Assembly: GCA_019116185.1 (NCBI GenBank)
Contig: DXCD01000001.1
Span: forward strand, 1-16,720
Length of the DNA stretch: 16,720 nt
Source of the DNA: Candidatus Mediterraneibacter stercorigallinarum
GTDB lineage: Bacteria > Bacillota > Clostridia > Lachnospirales > Lachnospiraceae
Direction of reading: 5' to 3'
Under the pieces are notes generated by a model. The model was not told the origin of the DNA. It did no database searches and saw nothing but the letters and a program-made list of their open reading frames with translations. Positions 1 through 6,883 of the stretch are shown piece by piece; the first letter of the stretch is position 1; the number at the start of each line of letters is the position of its first letter. The position numbers were made by a program, and so were the translations under genes.

Positions 1-220
1 GGGCGTAATATTGTTACAGCTTTTGAAGGCGGAAGAATTATTAATAGGAAACAGCAGTAAATTTTAAAGAAATAAGAGGCATTTTATCTGCCGGAAAAGC
101 TGGGAAAAAGATTCAAGGGGTTCAGAGAGGAACAACTCCTTTTTTTGTACGAAAAATCCCTGAAAAAGCAGGATGGAGACTGTCCTGCCGAATCATTTCC
201 GCAACAGAATATGGTAAAGA

Positions 221-230
221 AAAGGAGGGA
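221..230 (+). promoter_or_regulatory. Ribosome binding site of atpB
   Basis: AAAGGAGGGA is a near-perfect Shine-Dalgarno site. It sits 7 bases before an ACG codon at 236 that is in frame with atpB. It lies about 28 bases before the first accepted start codon (TTG at 257), which is too far for normal use. The site therefore argues that translation begins near 236 and not at 257. Confidence 0.7.
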
Positions 231-256
231 GCAATACGGGAAATCTGACAGAAACA

Positions 257-916
257 TTGATGGAAGAGCTGAACTGTGAGACGGTCTTCAATCTTCCGGT
301 GCTGGGCGGGATTTCGGAATCAGTTGTCGTTACGTGGATCATCATGGCGGTGCTGGTCATACTGTCCATCATCCTGACAAGGAACCTGCGCGTCGAGAAT
401 CCCGGAAAAGTACAGCTTGCGCTGGAAGCAGGAATAAGCTGGGCACAGGATTTCTTCGAGGGAGTCATCGGAAAAGAAAACCGCGGGTATATCCCTTATC
501 TGATCACGGTCCTTCTCTATCTGGGCGTGGCAAATACGATCGCGTTGTTCGGGTTCAAACCGCCCACAAAAGATCTGAACGTGACAGCAGCGCTTGCAAT
601 TATGAGCATGTTTGTGATCGAGTATTCAGGCATCCGCAAGAATGGGCTGAAACACTGGCTCAAACATTTCGGACAGCCGGTGCCCGTGGTGGCGCCGATT
701 ATGGCGCTGGAAGTAGTCATAAGGCCGCTGTCGCTGTGTATGCGTCTTTTCGGCAACATGCTGGCGGGATTCGTGGTGCTGGAGCTTTTGAAATATTTTG
801 TGCCGCTGATCGTGCCGATCCCGGTGAGTTTTTATTTTGACATCTTCGACGGACTGCTTCAGGCGTATGTATTTGTATTCCTGACAGCGCTCTTCATGAC
901 GGAGGAGATGGAATAA
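257..916 (+). CDS. atpB: ATP synthase F0 subunit a
   Basis: This is the stator channel subunit of F1Fo ATP synthase, which passes the coupling ion to and from the c-ring in the cytoplasmic membrane. The 219-residue reading is almost entirely hydrophobic helices. It carries the family signature RPLSLCMRLFGNM; the second Arg (R163 counted from TTG 257) matches the essential E. coli Arg210. The C-terminal helix has the expected LLQAYVFVFLTALFM pattern. The start is uncertain. TTG 257 or ATG 260 gives a slightly short N-terminus and no nearby ribosome site. The open frame continues upstream through CTG 245 to ACG 236 (residues TGNLTETLMEEL), which is correctly spaced from the GGAGG at 224-228. 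It is the first gene of the atp operon, 124 bases before atpE. Function is secure; only the start is open. Confidence 0.96.
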   Translation: MMEELNCETVFNLPVLGGISESVVVTWIIMAVLVILSIILTRNLRVENPGKVQLALEAGISWAQDFFEGVIGKENRGYIPYLITVLLYLGVANTIALFGFKPPTKDLNVTAALAIMSMFVIEYSGIRKNGLKHWLKHFGQPVPVVAPIMALEVVIRPLSLCMRLFGNMLAGFVVLELLKYFVPLIVPIPVSFYFDIFDGLLQAYVFVFLTALFMTEEME

Positions 917-1040
917 GGTCTTTCCTTTATACATAAACAGGGCGGACAAGAGATCGTTAATTCGAGTTAATTTAATAAGATCAAACAAAAGATCAATCAC
1001 GAAATGAATTATCAAATTTAAGAAAAAGGAGATTAACACA
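917..1040 (+). promoter_or_regulatory. AT-rich leader before subunit c
   Basis: This 124-base gap is the longest gene-free stretch inside the operon. The central part, 961-1020, has only 13 G or C in 60 bases and contains the direct repeat GTTAATT (955-961 and 966-972). It ends in AAAAAGGAG (1022-1030), a strong ribosome site 10 bases before the atpE ATG. Unstructured AT-rich leaders are known to raise translation of atpE in E. coli, where c is needed in many copies per complex. A similar role here is inferred. Confidence 0.45.
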
Positions 1041-1262
1041 ATGGAAACAATTATCGCTATCGGAGCAGGTATTGCAGTTTTGACAGGTATCGGAGCAGGC
1101 GTTGGTATTGGTATCGCGACAGGCAAGGCGACAGAGGCGATCGCAAGACAGCCTGAGGCAGAGGGCAAGATCAGCAAGAACCTGATTCTTGGATGCGCGC
1201 TTGCCGAGGCAACCGCGATCTATGGTTTTATTATTGGTATCATGATCATTTTCTTCCTTTAA
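1041..1262 (+). CDS. atpE: ATP synthase F0 subunit c
   Basis: This is the proteolipid that forms the rotating membrane ring of ATP synthase. The 73 residues make two transmembrane helices: the first has the glycine packing motif GIGAGVGIG (16-24), the polar loop is ARQPE (35-39), and the second helix carries the ion-binding carboxylate Glu56 in ALAEATAIY. Compared with the Na+-binding c subunit of Ilyobacter tartaricus, the Gln32 position is Ile23 and the Ser66 position is Ala57, while Glu and Tyr (Y61) are kept. This points to proton coupling. Length and hairpin layout are typical. It starts with ATG behind AAAAAGGAG and follows an AT-rich spacer that may raise its output. Confidence 0.97.
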   Translation: METIIAIGAGIAVLTGIGAGVGIGIATGKATEAIARQPEAEGKISKNLILGCALAEATAIYGFIIGIMIIFFL

Positions 1263-1342
1263 TAGGAAACAGGGAAAACGCCCAGTGTTTGGCCGATGCG
1301 GAACAAACCCGGGTAAAACCATAAGAAAGGCGGATTGTAAAG

Positions 1343-1855
1343 GTGATACAGATAAACATGAACCTTGTCTATACCATTATAAATCTTGTTGTTCTTTATC
1401 TTCTGCTGAGACATTTCCTCATCCGCCCTGTGACGCAGGTCATGGAGAAGAGGAAGCAGATGGTCGAGGAAGGCTTTAAGAATGCGCAGGATATGCAGAA
1501 TGACGCCCTTAAGATGAAGCAGGAATACGAAGAAGCTTTGAGCGGGGCAAAGCAGGAGTCCGTACGAATCGTGGACAATGCCCGCAGATCTGCCAAGGCA
1601 GAGTATGACAGGATTGTCAGCGAGGCAGGGGAAAAGGCAGGAAGCATTATTGAGTCTGCCAAAGAGACTGTGCAGATGGAGCGGGAGAAGACGATGAAAG
1701 AGCTCCAGTCCGAGATCGCAGGGCTGGCAGCCGCGTCCGCGGCCAAGATTGTGGGCAGACAGACCGGAGAACAGGCAGACAGGGAGCTGTATGAACAGTT
1801 TCTGAAAGAGACGGCAGGAGAAGCAGGTGAGGGCAGTGAGAATGAAGACAGATAA
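1343..1855 (+). CDS. atpF: ATP synthase F0 subunit b
   Basis: This is the peripheral stalk subunit that anchors F1 to subunit a. One N-terminal transmembrane helix (about residues 6-26, NLVYTIINLVVLYLLL) is followed by the typical FLIRPV turn and then about 130 charged, heptad-like residues rich in Lys, Glu and Ala that form the dimeric coiled coil. The length, 170 residues, is normal. GTG 1343 is preferred because GAAAGGCGG (1325-1333) is well spaced; ATG 1358 behind AAAGGTGAT is possible and would shorten it by five residues. Its 3' end overlaps the start of atpH, which suggests coupled translation of the two stator proteins. Confidence 0.94.
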   Translation: MIQINMNLVYTIINLVVLYLLLRHFLIRPVTQVMEKRKQMVEEGFKNAQDMQNDALKMKQEYEEALSGAKQESVRIVDNARRSAKAEYDRIVSEAGEKAGSIIESAKETVQMEREKTMKELQSEIAGLAAASAAKIVGRQTGEQADRELYEQFLKETAGEAGEGSENEDR

Positions 1856-2369
1856 CGAGATCAGGTGCTCTTCACCGGCGGTTTCATATGGCAGGGTACT
1901 TTTTGGAATGAATGTTCCTGAGGAAACAGTCAGCAAGACGCGGGAGATACTGCGGGAGGTTCCGCAGCTTACGGATGTATTTATGAATCCGACGATCTCC
2001 CTGAAAAAGAAGTACAGCGTGATCGACAAGGTATTTCCCGAAGAAATGCGGAATTTCCTGAAAACGGTGTGCAGATATCAGAGAATGGGGCTGATCGATG
2101 AAATATTTGCCGCGTATGAGAATTGCCGGGAAAGCCACAAAGGCATCATCCATGCCGTGCTGTCGTGTGTAACGCCTCCAGGCGAGGAACAGAAAAAGGG
2201 CATAGAGGCATTCATCTGCCGGAAATACGGGGCAGGAGAAGCCAGGCTCCAGGTGCGCCGCGATGATTCCCTGATGGGAGGCTTCCTGCTGCGCGTGGGG
2301 AGCGATGAGTACGACTGGAGTATAAAAGGCCGTATGGACAGGCTGTATGATACATTAACCGGGAGGTGA
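1842..2369 (+). CDS. atpH: ATP synthase F1 subunit delta
   Basis: This is the OSCP/delta subunit that joins the b-dimer to the top of the alpha-beta hexamer. The N-terminal half is helical (YGRVLFGMNVPEET onward). The C-terminal half ends in the family signature MGGFLLRVGSDEYDWSIKGR followed by a short helix, matching the GG-x-V-G-D/S pattern of known delta subunits. Three starts are possible: GTG 1827 (AGGAG at 1816-1820), GTG 1836 and ATG 1842 (GAGGG at 1829-1833). I list ATG 1842, giving 175 residues, close to the usual 170-180. All options overlap atpF. The sequence is divergent, as delta usually is, but the position between b and alpha fixes the assignment. Confidence 0.92.
   Translation: MKTDNEIRCSSPAVSYGRVLFGMNVPEETVSKTREILREVPQLTDVFMNPTISLKKKYSVIDKVFPEEMRNFLKTVCRYQRMGLIDEIFAAYENCRESHKGIIHAVLSCVTPPGEEQKKGIEAFICRKYGAGEARLQVRRDDSLMGGFLLRVGSDEYDWSIKGRMDRLYDTLTGR
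2361..2366 (+). promoter_or_regulatory. Ribosome binding site of atpA
   Basis: GGGAGG lies 8 bases before GTG 2375 and directly abuts GTG 2366. It therefore favours 2375 as the alpha start. Confidence 0.65.
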
Positions 2370-2374
2370 ACAAG

Positions 2375-3880
2375 GTGGGTTCAATCAATTCAGATGAGAT
2401 TATCTCTGTCTTAAGGGAAGAGATAGAGAATTTTGATAAAATGAGCAAAGACAGTGAAGTAGGGACTGTCATTGCAGTGGGCGACGGGATCGCCAGGATT
2501 TACGGCATTGATCATGCAATGTACGGCGAGATCGTTACATTTGAGACCGGGCTGAAAGGCATGGTCCAGGATATCCGCAAGGATGAGATCGGATGTATCC
2601 TCTTTGGCAGCGACACGGAGATCCGAGAAGGAACAAAAGTGTCACGGACCGGGAAGAGGGCAGGCGTGCCGGTAGGAGATTCCTATATCGGGCGCGTGGT
2701 CAACGCGCTGGGTGAAGCGATTGACGGTAAAGGTGAAATTAAAGCTGATGATTACCGTCCGATCGAGCGAGAGGCGCCGGGGATCATTGACCGTAAGTCA
2801 GTCAGCGTGCCCATGGAGACGGGAATCCTTTCCATTGACGCGATGTTTCCCATCGGGCGCGGACAGCGTGAGCTGATCATTGGCGACCGCCAGACAGGAA
2901 AGACTTCGATTGCCATGGACACGATCTTAAATCAGAAGGGCAAGAATGTGATCTGTATTTATGTTGCCATCGGACAGAAAGCGTCCACCGTGGCAAAGGT
3001 GGTAAACACCCTGAAGACACACGGTGCTATGGAGTATACGATCGTGGTGTCATCCACGGCGAGCGACTGCGCGCCGCTTCAGTATATTGCTCCTTATTCA
3101 GGCACGGCGATGGCGGAGCATTTCATGTACCAGGGAAAGGACGTGCTGATCGTGTATGACGATCTGTCCAAGCACGCGGTGGCATACCGCGCGCTCTCCC
3201 TGCTGCTGGGGCGTTCTCCGGGACGCGAGGCATATCCGGGAGACGTGTTCTATCTGCATTCAAGGCTGCTGGAGAGGTCGAGCCGTCTGAGCGACGAGCT
3301 GGGAGGCGGATCGATCACAGCGCTGCCGATCATTGAGACACAGGCAGGAGATGTATCCGCATACATTCCGACCAATGTGATCTCCATCACAGACGGGCAG
3401 ATCTTCCTGGAGAGCGGGCTTTTTGCCTCGGGAATGCGGCCTGCGGTCAACGTCGGGCTCTCGGTATCCCGTGTGGGCGGCGCGGCGCAGACAAAGGCAA
3501 TGAAGAAGGCGTCGGGAAGCATCCGTATCGATCTGGCACAGTACAGGGAGATGGAAGTATTTACCCAGTTCAGTTCGGATCTTGACGCCGCGACAAAGGA
3601 ACAGCTTGAATATGGAAGCGGGCTTATGGAGCTGTTAAAGCAGCCGCTGTACCATCCCCTCTCCCTGCATGAGAAGGTGATCACGCTGTGCGCGGCTACA
3701 CACAAGGTGATGCTGGGGATCGAGAAGAAACAGATCAAACAGTTCCAGAGGGATATGCTGACATACTTTGATTCTGCGCATCCGGAGATCGGGCAGGAGA
3801 TCGAGGAGAAGAAGACATTGTCAGAAGAGCTGATCCGGAAGATCGTGGAAACCGCGAAGGAATTCAAAAAGAGCAGGTGA
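2375..3880 (+). CDS. atpA: ATP synthase F1 subunit alpha
   Basis: This is the non-catalytic nucleotide-binding subunit of the F1 hexamer. From GTG 2375 it has 501 residues, the normal size. A beta-barrel N-terminal domain (VGTVIAVGDGIARIYGI) precedes the nucleotide-binding domain with the alpha-type P-loop GDRQTGKT at 170-177. The segment LSVSRVGGAAQTKAMKK holds the arginine that reaches into the beta catalytic site. A helical C-terminal domain follows. The start is chosen from GGGAGG at 2361-2366; the upstream in-frame GTG 2366 overlaps the delta stop but would leave no space for ribosome binding. It lies 4 bases before atpG. No odd residues were seen. Confidence 0.97.
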   Translation: MGSINSDEIISVLREEIENFDKMSKDSEVGTVIAVGDGIARIYGIDHAMYGEIVTFETGLKGMVQDIRKDEIGCILFGSDTEIREGTKVSRTGKRAGVPVGDSYIGRVVNALGEAIDGKGEIKADDYRPIEREAPGIIDRKSVSVPMETGILSIDAMFPIGRGQRELIIGDRQTGKTSIAMDTILNQKGKNVICIYVAIGQKASTVAKVVNTLKTHGAMEYTIVVSSTASDCAPLQYIAPYSGTAMAEHFMYQGKDVLIVYDDLSKHAVAYRALSLLLGRSPGREAYPGDVFYLHSRLLERSSRLSDELGGGSITALPIIETQAGDVSAYIPTNVISITDGQIFLESGLFASGMRPAVNVGLSVSRVGGAAQTKAMKKASGSIRIDLAQYREMEVFTQFSSDLDAATKEQLEYGSGLMELLKQPLYHPLSLHEKVITLCAATHKVMLGIEKKQIKQFQRDMLTYFDSAHPEIGQEIEEKKTLSEELIRKIVETAKEFKKSR

Positions 3881-3884
3881 TAAT

Positions 3885-4769
3885 ATGGCAAATATCAGAG
3901 AGATACAGAGCCGCATCAACAGTGTCAAAGACACCATGAAAATCACGAATGCTATGTACATGATCTCCTCATCCAAAATGACTCAGGCAAAGAAAAAGCT
4001 GATGGACACAGAGCCATATTTCTATGCGCTTCAGGGAGAGATATCCAGGATTTTGAGACATCTTCCGGAGCTGGAGCACAGCTTCTTTGATGCCAGGGAG
4101 AAGATCCCGGCCGGGGAGCGGAAGATCGGTTCCATTGTCGTGACCGCGGATAAAGGACTTGCAGGGGCGTATAACCATAATGTGGTGAAGCTGGAAGAAG
4201 AGATCCTTTCCAGACCGGGCGTTCACAAATTATTTGTCGTAGGAGAGCTTGGACGGCACTATTTCGCAAAGCGCGGCGTGGAGATTGACACGAATTTCCA
4301 GTACACGGTCCAGAAACCGACTATGCACCGGGCAAGGGACATTGCCGGGACACTCCTGGAGCAGTTCCGGGCAGGTGATCTGGATGAAATCTATATCGTG
4401 TACACGCGCATGGAGAATTCGGTTCAGTCAGAGGCAGAGGTCATGAAGCTCCTGCCCCTGGAGAGAAGTTCGTTTAATGAAATGAAGATGCCGCTTAATG
4501 TGTACCGGGAGGAGATCGATCTGTATCCGTCCGCTGAGGCAGTGATGGACAGCATCGTGCCGAATTATGTGACCGGCATGATATACGGATGTCTGGTACA
4601 GGCATATGCCAGTGAGCACAATGCCCGCATGATGGCGATGAAATCCGCCACGGACAGCGCGCAGAGCCTGATCCATGACCTGTCAATCCTCTATAACAGG
4701 GCAAGGCAGGCGGCGATCACGCAGGAGATCACAGAAGTGTGCGCCGGAGCAAGGGCACAGCAGAAGTAA
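3885..4769 (+). CDS. atpG: ATP synthase F1 subunit gamma
   Basis: This is the central rotor shaft that turns inside the alpha-beta hexamer. The 294 residues have the conserved N-terminal helix (IQSRINSVKDTMKITNAMYMISSSKM), a Rossmann-like middle part with VVTADKGLAGAYNHNV, and the conserved C-terminal helix ending NRARQAAITQEITEVCAGA. These two helices form the antiparallel coiled coil. The gene starts 4 bases after the alpha stop with AGGTGA as ribosome site. It is followed by an 86-base gap that contains a long hairpin before atpD, the only such break in the F1 part of the operon. Confidence 0.97.
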   Translation: MANIREIQSRINSVKDTMKITNAMYMISSSKMTQAKKKLMDTEPYFYALQGEISRILRHLPELEHSFFDAREKIPAGERKIGSIVVTADKGLAGAYNHNVVKLEEEILSRPGVHKLFVVGELGRHYFAKRGVEIDTNFQYTVQKPTMHRARDIAGTLLEQFRAGDLDEIYIVYTRMENSVQSEAEVMKLLPLERSSFNEMKMPLNVYREEIDLYPSAEAVMDSIVPNYVTGMIYGCLVQAYASEHNARMMAMKSATDSAQSLIHDLSILYNRARQAAITQEITEVCAGARAQQK

Positions 4770-4791
4770 TTGGAATATTCTGAAAACATTC

Positions 4792-4838
4792 CTGAAAGGG
4801 GTCAGACCCCTGTCAGGAGGGGTCTGACCCCTTTTCAG
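4792..4838 (+). repeat. Long perfect hairpin between atpG and atpD
   Basis: AAAGGGGTCAGACCCC (4795-4810) and GGGGTCTGACCCCTTT (4819-4834) are exact inverted repeats separated by the 8-base loop TGTCAGGA. CTG (4792-4794) and CAG (4836-4838) extend the stem to 19 pairs if T4835 bulges out. Each arm is itself nearly palindromic (GGGGTC-A-GACCCC), so each can also fold alone. The stem looks like a terminator but lies inside an operon whose downstream genes are essential, with the four Ts partly within the stem. I recall similar GGGGTC/GACCCC palindromes as dispersed REP-like repeats, but this cannot be checked here. Possible roles: partial terminator, mRNA-stabilising or processing element, or inserted repeat. 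Confidence 0.85.
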
Positions 4839-4855
4839 AGAAAGTGAGAACGATT

Positions 4856-6259
4856 ATGATTATGAATAAAGGAAGAATCATACAGGTCATGGGACCTGTC
4901 GTTGACGTAGTATTTGAAGACGGAGACCTCCCCTTTATCAAGGATGCGCTGGAAGTTGAGAATAACGGGAAGAAATGCATCATGGAGGTCGCCCAGCACC
5001 TTGGAAACAACGAGGTGCGCTGCCTGATGCTTTCTGCCAGCGAGGGGCTGCACAAGGATATGGAAGTGACTGCTACCGGCGCGGGCATCCAGGTGCCTGT
5101 GGGAGAGAAGACACTTGGCAGGCTGTTCAATGTGCTTGGAGAGACCATCGATGACGGAGCGTCTATCGATGATGCGGAGAAATGGGTTATCCACAGGCAG
5201 CCGCCTACATTTGAGGATCAGAGCCCGGTTGTAGAGATCCTGGAGACCGGGATCAAGGTCATTGACCTTCTGGCGCCTTACGCAAAGGGCGGTAAGATCG
5301 GACTCTTCGGCGGAGCCGGCGTGGGCAAGACGGTGCTCATCCAGGAGCTGATCCGCAATATTGCCACAGAGCATGGCGGCTACTCGATCTTTACCGGAGT
5401 GGGCGAACGTTCCCGCGAGGGAAATGACCTTTGGACAGAGATGAAGGAGTCGGGCGTGCTTGAGAAGACCGCCCTGGTGTTCGGACAGATGAACGAGCCC
5501 CCCGGAGCGCGTATGCGCGTGGCTGAGACAGGGCTGACCATGGCGGAATATTTCCGTGACGAGGAGCACAGAAATGTCCTTCTCTTCATTGACAATATTT
5601 TCCGTTTTACACAGGCCGGCTCAGAGGTGTCTGCCCTTCTGGGGCGTATGCCGTCAGCCGTTGGATACCAGCCCACGCTTGCAACAGAGATGGGCGAGCT
5701 TCAGGAGAGGATCGCGTCCACGAAGAACGGTTCTGTCACATCCGTACAGGCTGTCTATGTGCCTGCGGACGACCTGACAGACCCGGCGCCTGCGACGACA
5801 TTCGCCCATCTGGACGCGACTACCGTGCTTTCCAGAAAGATCGTGGAGCAGGGAATTTACCCCGCGGTGGATCCGCTGGAGTCAAGCTCGCGTATCCTTG
5901 AGGCGGACGTAGTGGGTGAAGAGCATTACGAGGTGGCGAACCAGGTCATCGCCATCCTTCAGAAGTACAAAGAACTTCAGGATATTATCGCCATCCTCGG
6001 CATGGAAGAACTTTCCGATGAGGACAAAGCGATTGTCATGCGCGCGCGAAAGATCCAGAGATTCCTGTCCCAGCCATTCTTCGTGGCAGAGACATTTACG
6101 GGAATCCCCGGCAGATACGTGCCGCTGAAAGAGACGATCCGTGGCTTTAAGATGATCATTAACGGCGAGATGGATGATTATCCGGAGTCCGCGTTCTTCA
6201 ATGTGGGGACCATTGACGATGTGATCGCCAAGGCAAAGGCAGAAACAGCGGAGGCGTAG
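4856..6259 (+). CDS. atpD: ATP synthase F1 subunit beta
   Basis: This is the catalytic subunit of F1. From ATG 4856 it has 467 residues. The P-loop GGAGVGKT is at 152-159 (bases 5309-5332). The catalytic glutamate is in GERSREGND, the Walker B stretch is LLFIDNIFRFTQAGSE, and MPSAVGYQPTLATEMG follows. The C-terminal domain carries EELSDED, equivalent to the DELSEED segment that contacts gamma, and ends in the usual QPFFVAETFTGIPG block. ATG 4862 (MNKGRIIQVMG) is the family-typical start; ATG 4856 is better spaced from the weak AAAGTGAG at 4841-4848; GTG 4844 is also open. The ribosome site is weaker than those of its neighbours, and the hairpin at 4792-4838 sits just upstream. Confidence 0.98.
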   Translation: MIMNKGRIIQVMGPVVDVVFEDGDLPFIKDALEVENNGKKCIMEVAQHLGNNEVRCLMLSASEGLHKDMEVTATGAGIQVPVGEKTLGRLFNVLGETIDDGASIDDAEKWVIHRQPPTFEDQSPVVEILETGIKVIDLLAPYAKGGKIGLFGGAGVGKTVLIQELIRNIATEHGGYSIFTGVGERSREGNDLWTEMKESGVLEKTALVFGQMNEPPGARMRVAETGLTMAEYFRDEEHRNVLLFIDNIFRFTQAGSEVSALLGRMPSAVGYQPTLATEMGELQERIASTKNGSVTSVQAVYVPADDLTDPAPATTFAHLDATTVLSRKIVEQGIYPAVDPLESSSRILEADVVGEEHYEVANQVIAILQKYKELQDIIAILGMEELSDEDKAIVMRARKIQRFLSQPFFVAETFTGIPGRYVPLKETIRGFKMIINGEMDDYPESAFFNVGTIDDVIAKAKAETAEA

Positions 6260-6264
6260 AAGGC

Positions 6265-6681
6265 ATGGATACATTCGGACTGAAGATCATAGCAAGTGAT
6301 AAGGTGTTCTATGACGGGAGATGCCGGAAGCTGGTCATCCCGGCGCCGGACGGAGAGAAAGGAATCCTTCCGAACCATGAGAATATGGTCATCGCCGTCG
6401 CGGTGGGCATCGGACGCATGGAGGCAGAGGAAGGCAAGTGGCAGGAGGTCGCGTTGGGCGGCGGGTTCGCTGAGGTCGTGAACAATCGTGTGACCCTGAT
6501 CGTGGACACGGCGGAACGCCCGGAGGATATCGATGTGCGCCACGCCCGGGAACAGCGGGAGCGCGCCGAAGAGCAGCTCCGTCAGAAGCAGAGCACCCAG
6601 GAGTATTATCACACCCAGGCGTCACTTGCCAGGGCGATGAACAGGCTGAGGCTTGTACAGGATAAAAAGTGGAATCTGTAA
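6265..6681 (+). CDS. atpC: ATP synthase F1 subunit epsilon
   Basis: This is the rotor foot that links gamma to the c-ring and can inhibit ATP hydrolysis. Residues 1-85 form the beta-sandwich (LKIIASDKVFYDG, GEKGILPNHENMV, EVALGGGFAEVVNNRVTLIVD); residues 89-137 form two C-terminal helices. The ATP-sensing motif known from thermophilic Bacillus, (I/L)DxxRA, reads IDVRHA (89-94) here, with His for Arg, so ATP binding may be weaker or lost. The length of 138 is typical. It begins 5 bases after the atpD stop and is the last gene before the operon terminator. Confidence 0.95.
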   Translation: MDTFGLKIIASDKVFYDGRCRKLVIPAPDGEKGILPNHENMVIAVAVGIGRMEAEEGKWQEVALGGGFAEVVNNRVTLIVDTAERPEDIDVRHAREQRERAEEQLRQKQSTQEYYHTQASLARAMNRLRLVQDKKWNL

Positions 6682-6694
6682 ATATGAAGAATGG

Positions 6695-6749
6695 AAAAAG
6701 GCTGTTCCCATGCTGCTTTGAAGACAGCGGCATGGGAGCGGCCTTTTTT
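6695..6749 (+). terminator. Intrinsic terminator of the atp operon
   Basis: A stem of about 22 pairs (including A-T pairs at the base and a few G-T pairs) forms between 6695-6716 and 6727-6748, with a core TCCCATGC/GCATGGGA, a 10-base loop and a final run of six Ts (6744-6749). The A-run on the left arm means it could also work from the other strand. It closes the eight-gene operon 13 bases after atpC. Confidence 0.92.
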
Positions 6750-6848
6750 CTAAAAGAATATTGCGGCTTTTCAGTTTACCGGATTGACCGGTGAAGAGTT
6801 TTATTACCCAAATTGGTGCTATGATTTCGCTAGGAAAAAACAGATTTA

Positions 6849-6877
6849 TTGACAGTTGTACATTCGAATGTTATATT
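6849..6877 (+). promoter_or_regulatory. Sigma-A promoter of the phosphate transporter unit
   Basis: TTGACA (6849-6854), a 17-base spacer and TATATT (6872-6877) make a near-consensus housekeeping promoter. Transcription should start near 6884, about 150 bases before the permease ATG. The spacer holds the perfect 12-base palindrome ACATTCGAATGT (6860-6871), placed where a bound regulator would block RNA polymerase. No Pho-box is recognised. Confidence 0.8.
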
Positions 6878-6883
6878 TGGGTT

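Noticed and set aside
1..66. Open frames entering from the left edge and stopping at 60 and 66, possible end of an atpI-like gene
   Set aside because: Neither frame has a recognisable motif and they cannot both be coding; too short to assign.
76..279. Open frame without a start codon that overlaps the atpB start
   Set aside because: No ATG, GTG or well-placed ribosome site at its beginning, no known family; a decayed atpI tail is possible but unsupported.
626..1177. Long minus-strand frame across atpB and atpE
   Set aside because: Shadow of the real operon; composition is unlike a protein and the plus-strand genes are certain.
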